Below, one piece after another: positions 1 to 13,386 of a stretch of DNA of 64,000 nucleotides (its first letter is position 1; each line of letters opens with the position of its first letter). The notes under the pieces are model-generated. The model saw nothing but the letters and a program-made list of their open reading frames with translations. It was not told where the DNA came from and did not search any database. The stretch spans positions 63,354 to 127,353 of the forward strand of contig PDHQ01000034.1 in assembly GCA_003339415.1 (NCBI GenBank). The letters run 5' to 3'. The DNA is from Ophiocordyceps camponoti-saundersi (nom. inval.). Lineage: Eukaryota > Ascomycota > Sordariomycetes > Hypocreales > Ophiocordycipitaceae. Both the position numbers and the translations under genes were made by a program.

Positions 1-3000
1 ACTGAATGACCGGATGCGCGACTGGCTCGTCGATTGTTTTCGGGGCTTTCCACTGAGCGGCGACAAGCCGCGCGTCGTGACAAAGAAAGAGCTCGAGGAT
101 CAGGAGGATGAACGGAATCCAGGGCGGTAAGTCCTCAGACGAAGAGGACATCGGCAACTTCAGGAGATCCACGTACTCGTCAACCCTTTCTCGTAAAGTC
201 TCCATATTTGCCTCAAGAAAGTGACTGTCTTGAATAAACAAGGCCAAGAGGTGGGCATAAGCGGCGATGCATTTTCCATTGCGCTTCTTCTCGTCCTCAT
301 CAAAGCCAAGGGACGACAACGCCAAGGTCAACGTGGTACCAACTTCTTTGAAAGCTTCGTAATTCTGCCGTCGAAGAATCATCACCCCAATGAGCTCGTT
401 CACATCCATGGCCGTTTCTGGATGAGCGCGAATGACGTCCAGGCATTGGGCGATAAGGTTTTGTTTCAGCCTCGTCCTGAGGCTGTCCAGTTCCTCCTTG
501 GTGGCCATGAGTTGAGCCACAGCGTCTTGGTTGGCACAATCCGCTGGCGCTGTGGTCGGCGTGGAGGCCGCGGGTCCTGCGGCAGAGTCCTGGGCATCAT
601 CCATCTGTTCGGATCGCTCGATCATGTCGCGAAGCCCATCCGAATTCAGGTCAGGTTGCAACACATCCAACGACATGCGGTCCACTTCAGACACAGCCGA
701 GCCGTTGGAAGGCTCTATGTCGTTCTGCGACGACTCTCGGTCATTCGTGGGAGTGCCTGCGTCTATGAGTGCAGACGTGTCGCTATCCTCTGGAGGGATC
801 GGATTTCGCAGCCCGGCCAGGCCGTCTTTGTGAGATGTGCAGTAATCGGTGGCGAAGCTGTTGTTACCGCTCCCTCTGTATACCGCCTCGTGCACGAGGC
901 CCTCGTCAAATCCTGCACTGGTGATTTCGCCGACGACGCCGCGGAGTGGCTGCCAGTCAAACCGGGCATCTTTGTGCTTGAAGAGGTTGAACGGGACTAG
1001 GTTGCTGTTGACGTTTTGAAGCTCATGGTCACCAGAAGCGATAATCTTGAGGATGCCCAGCAGCCGCTTCACCGTGGCATCCGGTATCCTGTCGAGAAAG
1101 TTCGAGTCCCAGAGCTCCATGACGGCCGACAGCACTGTCGCGCGAAATTGCACAACGATTTGTTGACATGCCAGTGTCGGGCTGGCCCTATCCAGGTGAC
1201 GAGGCTGCAGGTTGAAGAAGTTTGCCGTGTCCGACACGGACTTTCCATCGACGAGATACTGATATAAATCGAGGACCTTTTTCAAGCCAAAGGCCGCGAC
1301 CTTGCTCTTGGAGGATTCGTCAGAGGCGCCATCAGCGCCCTGGCGAACGGCACTGGCGAAGACCCTTAACATGGAGTTGAGCACGTCCAAGCCACCTCGT
1401 TCTTTGAAAGCCAGGAGGACAGGCATCATGATGTGGAGGTGCGAGCGGTCGCTTTGCCTCGACGAAGGATGATCAATCAGCATTTCGTGAATAGTGTGAA
1501 GCATGATGATCCAGTAGTGAAAGTCCTTCGACGTCGGCTCGGCCATCGCTACGGACGGGGCCAGATGGCTGAGAATCGAGTCTGCGAGAGCCTTGGCAAT
1601 CTCCAGGTGGCGAGACCTCGTGTATGGCTCAGGATGATTCGGCTCGTTACGACGGGGCAGTAGCGACTTGCCCAGGGATTGGAACAGGGGAAACGACGTT
1701 GGGATCATTGGGTGTAGCAACACCCGCAGCGTCTCGTAGTTCTGGAATCGCGGACTGGCTTGTTCCTGTTGCGTGGGTCGTATTGTCGAAGTACCGTCAG
1801 AATCCCCAGTCCCTTCCCATCCGGTCGTGGAATTCAGGACCTCGGGAAGAGAGGTGTCATCGTTTTCCAGGTCAGGATTTCGGTTTCCGTTGTAAGGGGG
1901 CGGGTGACGTCTTAAAGACCAATGCTGAGGGATGACAGACATCTGCGCCGCCTCCTCAGCGAGAACGCCGCGGAGCAAAGGCCCGACAGATCTGACCAGG
2001 CCGAGATAGTAGTCGTAGACGTTGACAGGGTAGAAATTTAGGGCGTTATTTCTCGATGTGAAGAAACATTCCGAAACGATCTTGATAAACGTCTGCGCGT
2101 TCAACAACGCCTTGACAAGCCTGGTTCCTTCCGAGACGGCCGGCGGCACCTCGAAGCCGTTGCGGACAACGACCAGGTCGGGTAGGAGAAACGGCGCGAA
2201 GTAAGGAGGTAGCGTTTCCGTCTTGTTGGCAAGCGGCTTGAGAACATCGATGGCAGCCTGCGCACGGCGCAACAGGGAAGGTAGCGCGCGAATGGGAGAG
2301 TGTTCGACCAGCTGGGACACAACCTGCTGCAGAGCCCGCGACGTAAGGGTGTCGCCAAAGTTGGCCGGGAGACTGGGCGACTCGCAGATGTCGAGAAGCA
2401 GCTCAATGCCGCCTTTCTTAATGAAGTTGGTTTTCAGAAGAGAGTTCGACAGGTATGAGGTGAGAAAGCTAGCCAAGGCGTGGATGTAGGTTGTGATAAA
2501 CTCCGTAGACGTTTCCATGGCATGAGCGGCTTCGTAGAAGGCGTCTTCTTCAGAGCGAGTAGGCCTGGGCGGCTCATCCGTCGACACCGCATCAGACATT
2601 TCGACATCGGTATCGCCCAGGATGGCGTGCTCCCGCAGTTGAGGCGACAAGCTGCTCGCGTCCTCGATCGCACCACGCTCGTTGACAGACAGGAGCTCTC
2701 CGTTGGCGCCGGTGACGAAGAGCTTCGCCCCCCAGCCGCACGTCCGGGCCTTCTCGAGACCAAGAAATCGCACCCTTGCAACCATGTCGATAACGGCGTT
2801 TGAGATCGAGGTCCGGAGAGGAGGGTGGTGACGAGCGAGTTCGTCGAAGCTGCTGCCGACATTATGAGCGAGATCGTTGTCAGAGTCCAAGCACTTGACG
2901 TGAGCGGGGCTCTCGAAAATCTCCAGATAGCTCTCAAATGCGCGCGAGGCAACCACCATTTTCATGCCGGTATTGTTGAGGGAGATGGAGTTTAAAACCT

Positions 3001-5461
3001 GAGGGACGACGTTGATGGCATCGTGCGAGGCCAGGATTCCCTTGGCAAGTGGCTGAGCCCGACTTTGCCGTAGCACCTCCGCCGGCGGAGGGTGAGGCCG
3101 GTCGTCGTCTTCGAGGATGGAGGCAATGGCGGGGCTGTCAGGAGACTCATCTTCCTCTCTCTCCTCGTTCCCATGATCCTTCTGCCTCTGTTCGCTGTGG
3201 GTTTCGGGAATGGGCCGACCCGTGATGGCCTCAAGGTAGGTTTTGATCATGCCTGATTCCGATATGGCGGCAAAGCTCGTTGGATCATTGTTGATAAAAT
3301 CGCTCAGGATCGTGACCGAGTTCGTCCACACCACAGAGCCAAAACTCTTCTTGTCTTCCATGATTTCTCGTAGGCTGCGCAGCAGGTCGGACTTCTCTGC
3401 CAGATTTCGCACGAGCCGGTCCGTATTTCCGTTGTACGTGTACGAGTTGGACATGACATGGTGGATAAACTTGAGCAGCCACTTTAAAGTTTGCTGTTGA
3501 TAGTATGGGACTTCGTAGTCGACAGCGCTCGACTGTTGATCTGCCTTGATGCCCTTGGACGAACTGAGCGACCTCCGAGCCTCGGCGACTGTATCGACAA
3601 GTAGTTTCGCTACCGTGTCAAGGCCGTTGGCGTTGATGAAGGCTGTGAAAGCGGTCCCATATGTCCAGATGAGGCCATCCAGAAAGGCCAAGACCATAGC
3701 ATGATGGCGCTGAGATATCTTGGACCGAAGACCCAGAATCTCAACTAAGATATCCATCAGACCAGCGGAAGCCATCTCGCTCCCGACACGTGTTGTCATG
3801 GACAAGTGAAGCGTCAAGGAGAACAGGTTGTTCCTCCACTCGTCGGCCACCGTGACTTGCTCGTTGGCGTCGGCAGCGCCGTCTTCCGCCATGCCCGCGA
3901 CTGCCTTTCGAATGACGTAGAGCAAAATGCCATGATTCACATTTGCGTTGAGGGCAGAGAGAACATCTTGGCACCTCGCATGGAATCCCGAAATTGCCTC
4001 AAGTAAGGCCAGGGCTATTGACTGAAGCCACATGGGCACGTCGGTCTTACCATCTGACGATGGGTGGATGAGTTCTGCCAGCTGGTAAACTAGCTGGTAT
4101 CTCCGAGTTTCGTCGATGTCCTGGCGCAAAACCTTGTCCACGAAATTGGACTCGGCATGAATGTATGAAAGGTTGGTAATCGCCAGGAGTCGAGCGGCCA
4201 GAATCTGTTGACGGGCTTCGGCCGAGCCAGTAAGGGCCTTGGCAACGCGAAGTCGTTGGAACACTTCATACTTGGCTGTGGGCGGCATATCGTCAGGGCA
4301 GCGCTGGGCAAGCTCGTAGATTGGAGTCGTCAAGACGGCGGACCTAGGGACGTCGAACGACCTCTGGCCCAGAAAGTTATGATCCTCAGCGACAGCGGGA
4401 GTTCGGGGGGTAGGCGAGGAATCATCCACAGTAACGTTGCGCGGTCTCGGAGTATGCTGCTGATTGGTCATCGTCGAACTTCGGCGAAGGGGAGTCGGGG
4501 TCGAAGGCAGGGTCGAGCGGCCGACGTCGGCGGGCGTATCAGTGTTGACCGAAGAATCTTGAGGGTAGTAGAAGACTCTGACGTCGGCCCAGTCGGCCCA
4601 GAACTTTTCGTCACCGGCCGCAACAGCAACGAGGTCGTTTGCGTGCATGGAAGTCGTGGTCCGGGCGACAGAGGTCTGCGCCTTTTCCTTTCCCTTGACC
4701 GAGGAAGGGGTCGACGATGACGCGTAGTCGCAAAGGCTGACGATGGGTGTCTTGGAAAAGGGCAAAGCAATCTGCTGGACACGATCGAGGTCGATGTTGT
4801 AGTGGTTGGCTAGCAGAGCGGCGCTGATCTGCCGGGACGAACTGCCGATGCGCTTGACAGATGCCTGATAGCGCTGTGCCAACTCAGACCCAACCTCGAG
4901 GGCGGCTATGATGACCGGTAGCGACGAGCTGTTGAGCAGGTCGTTGAGATGGGCGCTGCTGGCGTAGATGCTCCGGTTTCCGCAGTGCTCAAGGAGCATG
5001 CGGGTAAACCGGAGAACAGCCTCGAGGAGCTGCTGGTCGCCGTCTGAGGAGAAGCCCAAATCGACAAGTTCCTTTTCCTCCCAGCTTTTCTCCTTTCCAA
5101 AGATCGAGTCTGTGTTTGCATTGAGTAGCAGGTCACAGCGGAAGTCGCAATGCTGAGGGCCCTCGTGTAGGCCATAGGTTTTGCAGAACTGGTCCAGAAT
5201 GCTGTCGAAGCGGTTCAGGAGGGGAATCCAGTGGTACAAGTCGCCACGCCCGAAGGGCCATCTCGATGGAAAAGTGGCGAGGTGCGCCGGTAGAAGAGGC
5301 AACGCGAGCGTCGTCGCAGACTGTATGTAGCTTCGAAGCCAAAGAGACTATTCGATTTTTTTAAGGTCAGCGACGTCTCGGTCGAGCAACACAAAACGAG
5401 AAGAAAGGCTCACCAAGGTCTCCTTATGCCTCGGCTGCATGGTCTTTGTGATTTTGGCCAT
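1..5461 (-). CDS. tom1: HECT-type E3 ubiquitin ligase TOM1/HUWE1, N-terminal part (runs off left edge)
   Basis: Two exons are visible: 5461-5414 (16 codons, starting MAKITKTMQPRHKETL) and 5347 to the window edge. The 66-nt intron has donor GTGAGC and acceptor TAG. The second exon is open on the minus strand at every point I translated, giving about 1,798 residues without a stop. The N-terminus, with RGDLYHWIPLLNRFDSIL shortly after the exon junction, matches what I know of fungal Tom1/Ptr1 proteins. The visible part should be the armadillo-like DUF908/DUF913 region; the catalytic HECT domain lies beyond position 1 and cannot be checked. Family members ubiquitinate nuclear substrates and act in mRNA export and histone/ribosomal-protein turnover. 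A serine/threonine/proline-rich linker lies around 4400-4700. It is transcribed divergently from the Gyp5-like gene across 3 kb. Identification rests on recognised sequence similarity, not a search. Confidence 0.87.
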
Positions 5462-8400
5462 GACGAGGATGGAAGCGGCCGAGCCGCGAGAACAGAAGCA
5501 AGCTCCCCCTCCACTGCAGCCGCGTTACCCGCCGGGGCTACAACGTAGCTCGTGACGGCGGAGTGTCCTCAGTGGGACAACTCCTGCGCCAGCGACCAGA
5601 TAAGGATCGGACAGACAAGGCGTGACGAGAGTGTCGTCCCGGGGTCGGCGGGTGCTTGTCGTGGATGAGGCTGGGGCAAGGTGCAGAACAGGTGGCGTAG
5701 AAGGCTTTGGGTGCCGTCCAACAGGGCGGCAGGGATCGGGAGAAGGGGGACAGAGATGGGAAAACTAGTGAAGAGCAGGTCGACTGGGATCGGGATCGCC
5801 TTTGCGGCTGGACGGGCAATGACGGGCTGTGTCGAGGCAGCCGGGTGAAGCCGTGCCACAGGGCTCGAGAACGGGTGCAGGCCGCTCGAGATGAGCTTTT
5901 GGCAGCGGGCGACGAAGTTGAAGTATCGGCAAAGCAGGACGAAGGAACAAGTCCCGTGCGAGTATGGTGCTGATGATGCAGGGCGAGCTTGACCAGCTGC
6001 AGAGCGGCGGGATGGGAAGGGGATGAGGTTCGGAAAAGCGTGGAGGGTGTGAAAAAGAGTGCTCCTTCGCGAGCCCAGAATTCGGGCAGAGAGAGAGGCC
6101 TTTGCGTAATACGAATCCTGATGGGTACCTGCCTGTAGGTACCAACCTACCAGGTGAAGACAGGTGGGCGTGGTGGGTAGCGAGCACTAACAATGCTCTA
6201 ACAGAAGTCGATACGCAGATGCTGCCAAGTCAGTTAATGAGACAGTAGGAAATGCGGCTACAGCCTACAGGAGCCTCTAGCCTCCGAGAGTGCCTAGGTG
6301 GTAGGTACTTACTACTGACCTTTAGGCTCTCATAGGTGCTGCAGCCTGCAGCATGGGCTTCGGCTGCTTACTCATCATCAGACACTTCACCACCTCCAGC
6401 ATCGAGTATTTTCTGCCCGCGCTACGTCTTGCTGTGGACGCGCCAAGCGGGCTGCCCCTTGACCTAGTATGACTCGACAATGAACCGCGGGGAAGGAAAA
6501 AGAAAACCACTCTAGGAAGTAAAAGGCTTCAAGTTGTTCCAGGGTATGTATGTATGTCTTTATGAGACTACTAACATATCTATATACATACATGCAACTC
6601 CTACTTTACTCCTGTCGATGGACATCGACTCTTCATACATACATAGGTAGGTAGGTCGCCCTTGTCATCGTCGACGAGGGAATAGTGTTCTGAGAAAATT
6701 GAACGAACAACTCATCTACAATTCACATGAGGTATGTAGGCACCTACATATATACGGAGTATGCTCATACGGACTAGGCGCATGACGTGCTTGAAAGTGA
6801 CTGACTTGACAAATGCTTCTTTCAGCCAGCGCGATGCAACAGGAGAGCCACCTAGGGAGGTAGCGCATATGTATGTAAGGCGTAACCTCATGATTTCATG
6901 AAAAGACGAAGGCAGAAAGGTAGTCTCCAGCTCAGGAAATTTAGAGTGCACCTGACCTCCCTTTTGTATTGAACTCCTGATGCATTTGCAGATTGGCGTA
7001 CCTGCATTTGCGTATGTCCCTAGGTTTGTATGTATGTGCAAAAATATGCACATACATACATATATGCTCAGTATCCGACGATCCGTACATGTTGACACAA
7101 TGAGTATCTTATAGAGTCTTTGTCTTCAGGAATGAGAGAGGGAAAGAGAGTGATAGAGGGCTTGACGAAGCATTCCTGCAAAGACGGACAAGTAGCAGAG
7201 TCAACAAGGCGCTCAAGAGCCGGCCGGAGTCGGCGCTATTTCGTCATAGGGTGGCAATCCTCGCTCTAGGGTCGGCTCCCGAAGTGAAGGCACGAACGCC
7301 GGAGAGACAAGGAGAGAGCGGCGGTCTCGGCTCGAAGCGCAGTTTTAAAGCAAGATGCGAGTGTCTGGAGGCAGACAGACGGGTGCTTTGTTGAAGTCCA
7401 GGCTTGCCTTGGTACCCAGTGGTAAGTGGTGACTACGAACCTACTACAAAGCCTTCCACCTGTGTAGGGCACATGGCGGGCTACCCCTGGGAAAGGCACG
7501 CCTAAAAAGACGGAAGCACGTCGAGGAAGCAGTTCTGAGAAAACATGCATTTAGTACATACATGATAGGAAACGCACACAGGGAGAGTTAGGCATTCGGA
7601 GATAGTTCATAGGGGCTTCTGTGTACGGACCATAGTACCACAATGCCATACCTCCTGGGAATAGGGCGAGCAGGGACAAGGCAGCCTACCGTGGAAGGTA
7701 TCGTGCACGGCACGCAGCAGTGTCTCGAAGCAGGGGCAAATAAACAGCGGAGAAGAGCGCCCGAGGCAAGGAGAAGAGTGCACGGATCCGAAGGCACATA
7801 CTGTACATACGGATACAGATAGACTGCACCAGCAAGCGCTTACCGAGAGTTGCCGCCAACGTCCACGACGTCCAACAGGGGGCTGGAAAAGAGAAGAAGT
7901 CTGGAAGCTCCAGGTATAAAAAAGGGAGGCTTTACTCCCGCGCCCTATCAGCGGAAGGGAGCTGTAGCCAGGAAGCCCCTCCCGAGCGAGGTTGCAAACT
8001 GGGAGGGTAGAGAGGTACCTGGCGCCTAATGCAATGTACTCGCTACTTGATCGCGATTCAACGTTGTAAGCTGTGTTGGTGGGCTGGCCACTGGTGTAGG
8101 CTGTCCGCTGTAGGCTGTACCGCTGCACGTCATTAGCACGGAAAAAGTGGCACCACCGACCGACGGCGCACTGGGTCAAGGTACCCGTGATGACACCGAG
8201 GTTCCTGCTACCTCCCTGCCCTCCTACAGGCTGCCTGTACCCGCTCGCCTCTCCTCTCCTCTCCTGGGGCGGGTTCCCTTCTACGGGTCGCACCGCCTCA
8301 TGATTGCTGACCCACACCCTGTTTCGCGGTGGTGCCTGGACGCAGGACACGCAGGGCAGAAAACAGTGGGAAAAAAAGGAGTCAAAAAATATTCAGCAAA

Positions 8401-8519
8401 ACAAACTGATCCCCGCCTGTCAGGGGACCAACAAAGCCGCATCCTTTGCCGCATCAGCATCGCGCCCTGCATCGATATCCTCGACCGGCGAGACGGCCGT
8501 TGATGGCCAGTTCGCAAGC
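5462..8519. other. 3-kb divergent intergenic region between tom1 and the Gyp5-like gene
   Basis: No frame here looks coding to me: the open frames are short, overlap on both strands and show no family motif. It holds scattered ACAT/ATGT tetranucleotide runs (about 6540-6660 and 7020-7065), many copies of the palindrome-like ACCTAGGT/GTAGGTAGGT motif, and a CT-rich stretch at about 8245-8270 just upstream of the next start codon. It presumably contains both promoters and 5'UTRs. I saw no tRNA-like B box. Confidence 0.6.
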
Positions 8520-11401
8520 ATGGAGGACCCAATCGTGTCGAGGCCCGCGTCCGCGGCCGAAGCAAACCACGACACGGTATGTCATGCGCGCTTCTTGTTT
8601 TGCTGTTCGTTCTGACGAGTCAAGGCTTTCGACCACGAATCCTTCGAGGATGCCGTCGACGCGGTTGACGCCGCCGACCTTCACGATACCGTCTCAGTTC
8701 GCTCTCTGACCAAGAGGAACGTGTCCGTCTCCCAGGCTCCGGCTTCGGACCAATCCGACGATACAGACATCACTGGCGCTGGAGAGAAAGACGAAGACGC
8801 ACACAAGGCTCGCGACATTGAAGCCGACGGAGAAGACTCGTCCAAGGCCAGACCGCCGTCCAGTCATCAATCGCCCGCCCCATCAAGCCGCATCTCCAGC
8901 ACCCCGAACCTCGACAATGTCAACCTAGATGACGAGGCACCAGCCAAGAACCGAGGTAGGTTCATCTGCTCCGCCGTCCGCGGATTCTGCTGCCGTCAGC
9001 TGATACCTGATGTCCAGAATCCCAAAGTCCCATCGAAAAAGACCAGCCCAGCAAAAAGCTGTCCCTTGGTAGCATCGCTGGAGCCCTGCCCTCGATGCCG
9101 TGGAACCCTTCGACCGAACCATCATCCAAGACCGAACCATCATCAAAGGGCTCCGCACCGCCGCTGAACACGACCGCTTCACACCTGCCTCCGCCGACGA
9201 GGAAGCTGACGAGCCCCTTTTCCTGGCTCTCTCGGAGCGCCAACAACAAGGAAAAAGACAGCCAAACGTCGCCTCCAGCCCAGCCCTCTCCCCGGCGCAA
9301 TACGGCCAGCTCTGTTGCAACCTTGATGAGTAACCCAGAAATGATGTTGAGCAGACTCGAGGAGGAGAGAGAAGGTGACGGCCATAGCTCGAATCGGGAG
9401 AGTCTCAAAGACAGATTCAAAGCTCTTCGACTGCGAGAGGAAAGCGGCATTTCACCTCAGGAACCTCAAGGCGACAAGACCGGCGGCGCCTTGGGCCTGG
9501 TCCATCAGGATGATGATTACGCGGCCAGCGAGTTGCCTCCTCCCTCGCCCGTGCCCGGGCCGAACAACGAACTGGCCCCGGGTACCATGTCGGGTATCAA
9601 CGCCGGCCCCTCAGCAATGCCGGATACGCGCGTCGACTGGGACTTGTGGCAAGCTGTCGTCTACGAAGGCCCCACGGCTGTGGCGCGCTCGAGTGCCGAA
9701 GAGCTCAACAGGGCCATCGCGACGGGCATTCCAAACGCCATTCGCGGAGTCGTCTGGCAGGTTCTGGCCCAAAGCAAGAGTGACGGCCTCGAGGTCGTCT
9801 ACCGGGAACTCGTCGCCCGAGGCACGGAGAAGGATAGAGATCGGCATAGCAACAGCACGACGGCCAGCTCGATTAGCAATGCGAGCCTCAGCGCCCAAAG
9901 TGGCGACGCGCCTACGTCGTCGGCATCCTCTGTACATTCGGACCAGTCGGCCGCCAACGGCGCCTCATCCCCCAAGGGAGACAAGGGCGCGGACGTCGTG
10001 ATCAAGGTAACGGCCATTTCTCCTGAAGAGCGCAAGCGCAAGACCAAGGAAAACGCGGCCGCGCTTTCGAAGCTGGAGAAGACGATACGTCGCGATCTCG
10101 GCGCCCGCACGAGCTATTCGAAGTATGCGGCCGCCGCGGGGCTTCAGGAAGGGCTCTTTGGCGTGTGCAAGGCATACGCCCTCTACGACGAAGCCGTCGG
10201 CTACGCTCAAGGCATGAACTTCTTGATCATGCCGCTGCTTTTCAACGTGAGTGTCCTCATCGTAGGGAACCGCCGCCGTTACTGACTCGTCTGCAGATGC
10301 CCGAACAAGAGGCCTTTTGCCTTCTCGTGCGCCTGATGAACCACTACCATCTGCGAGAGCTCTTTATCCAGGACATGCCCGGCTTGCACATGCATCTATA
10401 CCAATTTGAGCGCCTTCTGGAAGACACGGAGCCCGCGCTCTACTGCCACCTCCATCGACGCGGCATATCGCCTCACCTCTACGCCACGCAGTGGTTCCTG
10501 ACACTCTTCGCCTACCGGTTTCCCCTGCAACTAGTGCTTCGGATCTATGACTTGATCCTGTCAGAGGGCCTGTCAGCCATTCTTCGCTTCGGCATCGTGC
10601 TGATGCAGAAGAACTCGGCGACTCTCCTGGCAATCTCGGACATGCAGCAACTGACGACGCACCTCAAAGACAAGGTCTTCGATGTCTACATCGACAAGGA
10701 CCCGAGCCAGGGCAGCATCCTCGAGAACGGCTTCTTCGGCAGCTCGAGCTCGAGCCTGGACAAGGAGGTGTATAGGGCAGACCAGCTCGTCCGCGATGCA
10801 TGCGAGGTCAAGATGACGCCCGAGATGCTCAAGGCCTACACGACGGAGTGGGAGGAGAAGACGAAGGCCGAGCGCAGCCGCGAGGCAGAGCTGCAAGATC
10901 TCAGCCTCGCAAATCAGAGCTACGCCATCCAGCTGCGTAAGCTGGAGGAACGGGTCGAGGCCTGCGATCGCGAGCAGACGGCCCTGGCTACGGAAATGGT
11001 CCATACGAAGGTCGAGAACGAAGAGCTAAGGGACGAAAACGAGAGCCTGAAAGGTCAGGTCCGCGAGCTCAAGAACGTCATCGAGAAGCAGCCGGCCCAG
11101 ATCGAGGCCTCGTGGAAGCTCGAAAGAGACGACCTCATGAAACGTAACGGTCACGTTCACGAGGAGAATCAACGGCTCGAAAAGGAGCTCGCCGAGCTAG
11201 AAGAGGAACTCGTCCAGACGAAGATGCAATATGCAGAGGTGAGTCGTCTCTTTCTTTCTCCGCCCTCTCTTTTCCGATTCCCTTTTGCTGTGTCGTGTCA
11301 GTCGCTGACTCTTGAATCTTCTTTTTTTCCTCTGGCAGATCAACTCGCAGCACGAGACGCTGATGCGTAAATGGTCTGACCTGAAGCGTCAATTCGCCTG
11401 A
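8520..11401 (+). CDS. gyp5: Gyp5-like TBC-domain Rab GTPase-activating protein
   Basis: Five exons: 8520-8576, 8625-8955, 9018-10246, 10297-11238, 11339-11401; 873 codons plus stop, all introns GT-AG (48, 62, 50 and 100 nt). The order is an acidic, disordered N-terminus (to about residue 350), a TBC domain from about residue 366 (GIPNAIRG), a candidate arginine-finger motif IRRDLGAR (486-493), the glutamine-finger motif YAQGMNFL with Gln527, and a C-terminal coiled coil (about 700-850). TBC proteins supply Arg and Gln fingers to stimulate Rab GTP hydrolysis; Gyp5/Gyl1 act on Ypt1/Sec4 in ER-Golgi and polarised secretion. The exon that splits the TBC domain ends right after NFLIMPLLFN. The arginine is one residue further from Asp489 than the IxxDxxR consensus. 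Subfamily assignment is by architecture. Confidence 0.88.
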
Positions 11402-12397
11402 GTCGAGTCTGCGTCTTACACTCGCCATCCAACTCACCCATCACCCCCTTTGATTGTCTTGAAGTGAAAGAAAACACTGTCCCGCCTTTGAAAAACAGGG
11501 GGGGGGATAGGAAACAAGGCAAAAGAAGAAGGGAAATCATTCGGCAAGCCTCTACAGAAAGGCCGTCCTATCCGAACATTGCACGTACAAATCATTCCAT
11601 CTGACCATCTCTGAGAGGGACGTCACCCTTCATCCGCATTTCCCCAAATTCTCTTCCTATCCTACCAACCCACCCTGGTTCATCCCCTCCTATGAATCAA
11701 CTCTCGTTTTCTTTTTTGCCTCTTTCACTTCTCTTATTTTCATGACCTACCTGTTTAGGGACACAACTTCTTTTCTCGCACAGGGAAAAACGTCTCGTGC
11801 TTGCGTTTGTGGCGCGGTACGTGGTGTCGAATAGATGACGTCGGATGGGGGAGGGGGGGGGTCATGGCGAAGATAAAGGGAGGGCGAGCGGGGGGGAAAT
11901 CGGGATAGGGGGAGGGATGGGCTGGTGGACGGGTCAACAATACAAGGAGAGGATCGGATGACCAGCACATGTATCTGCTAATGACATTTCTTTTTTGTTC
12001 TAACTGTCGGTCTAACTGTCGGAAGGGGAATCGACTCTTGTCCCGGTACGTGTTTAGATTCACGGTATACAAGAGAATGGATCAGATCCATCGGTGAGTA
12101 GGGCTCGGGCTTTGGGCTTTAGGGGGTTGGAAGGGGGAAAGAAGGATAAGTCGTGCTCACGACGAGGTATTGGCAAAAGCCAAGATTTGCCTGGGTAGTA
12201 TCCTCGACGTGGAGAAGAGATACATTCATCTTTTTCCTTTATTCCACGCTTTCCTCCATTCCTGAGATACCTGTTGCGATGATCGACAAAGAAGCCCTTG
12301 ATATCCCTCGAATGACGAGAATAAGAAGAAAACGCGTAACACCTTGTCGACCGGGCCTGACAGAAATCCTCCACGGGTCCTCGCGGCAGCAGCCCGC
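11402..12397. other. Convergent intergenic/3'UTR region between gyp5 and rps8
   Basis: This is about 1 kb between two stop codons on opposite strands. It contains only short low-complexity frames, T-rich stretches and G-rich runs (for example around 11500 and 11845-11900). It probably holds both 3'UTRs. I see no gene. Confidence 0.6.
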
Positions 12398-13188
12398 TCA
12401 CTTGTGCAGCTTGCGCTGGTAAAAGGCAAGCTCCTCGCCCTCAAGGATGTAACCGTCACAGCGACCGGATTGACCCGGTCGGCTGGAGATGATGGCGTAC
12501 AGACGACCGGCCTCGAATTGCTTCTCCAGCGGGGCCTCTACCTTGCCGGAGGCGGCAAACCTGGCGGCCTGCTTCTTCTCAACCGACTTGCTCTTCTTGG
12601 TCTCCTCCTCGACCTTGCCCTCCTTGGCAGCCTGGGCCTTCTGGCGTCTGCGGCCGATAGCCTGGCCGTAGTGGGCTTCGTACCATTGCCGGAAGGGAGC
12701 GGCGTCGACCTGAACGACGGCGCTGCGGGTCAGGGTGTTGGTGCGGACGAGCTCGTTGTTGGAAGGGTGGTATGCGACGGCGATGACGCGCGTCTTTCGG
12801 GTGCAGCCCTCAGAGGCCCATGCGAAGTTGCCGGAGTCGAGACGTAGAGCGCGATACTTGTGGTTTCCGCCGCGGGTGCGGACGGTGTGGATGCGCTTGG
12901 GGCCAATTCGCGTGTTGGCGCCCTGGCGACCGGACTCGAAAGCTCGCTTCTTCCCTGTTGAAGGATAAGGTCAGAACGCATGCTTCTCCGTCCCCTCCCC
13001 CTTCTCCCCCTTCTCGTCTCATTCTCCCGTTAAAGGTGAGAGCAAGAAAAAGAGACGGGGGTGGAAGGAGGAGGGGGAGACGGCATACGGGCTTTCGAGA
13101 GGCATTCGGAAATCGGTCACGCACGGTAAGAAGCGCGTTTGGCGCCGGACGCGGAGCGCTTGTGGCGGGAGTCGCGAGAGATACCCAT
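12398..13188 (-). CDS. rps8: 40S ribosomal protein S8 (eS8)
   Basis: Exon 1 is 13188-13125 and exon 2 is 12954-12398; the 170-nt intron has donor GTGCGT and acceptor CAG. The 206-residue product starts MGISRDSRHKRSASGAKR and contains the eS8 signature GGNHKYRALRLDSGNF and RIGPKRIHTVRTR, ending FYQRKLHK. Length and sequence fit fungal eS8 (about 200 residues), a structural protein of the small ribosomal subunit. The split codon (C|GG, Arg) restores the conserved run SYRKKRAFESGRQGANTR. A probable second intron lies in the 5'UTR. Confidence 0.97.
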
Positions 13189-13199
13189 GACTGCGAGGT

Positions 13200-13386
13200 C
13201 TAGAGAGAGAAGAAAGGAAGTCAGAGTCAGCGCTGCCAAAGTGATTTGTTTGAGTTGGAATATTTCAGCAGGCAGATTTTAGTTGGGGGGAGGTTCGCGA
13301 GACGACTCCGGTCTGTCATTCGAATTGAAAACCATCGTAATCGCTGCGTCCTTTCCACACTGCTGAAACGTAAGAGACTCGCTCAC
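13200..13386 (-). other. Probable 5'UTR intron of rps8
   Basis: On the minus strand a GTGAGC donor begins at 13386 and a pyrimidine-rich CTCTAG acceptor ends at 13200, 11 nt before the start codon. First-exon/5'UTR introns are common in fungal ribosomal protein genes. An alternative acceptor (GCAG) lies slightly nearer the ATG. Not confirmed by transcript data. Confidence 0.55.

Noticed and set aside
1..5340. Many short plus-strand frames across the tom1 gene
   Set aside because: They are reverse-strand shadows of one long conserved minus-strand exon.
5538..6193. Possible small minus-strand proteins in the tom1 5' flank
   Set aside because: Several overlapping frames on both strands, proline/arginine-rich composition, no motif; more likely 5'UTR or promoter.
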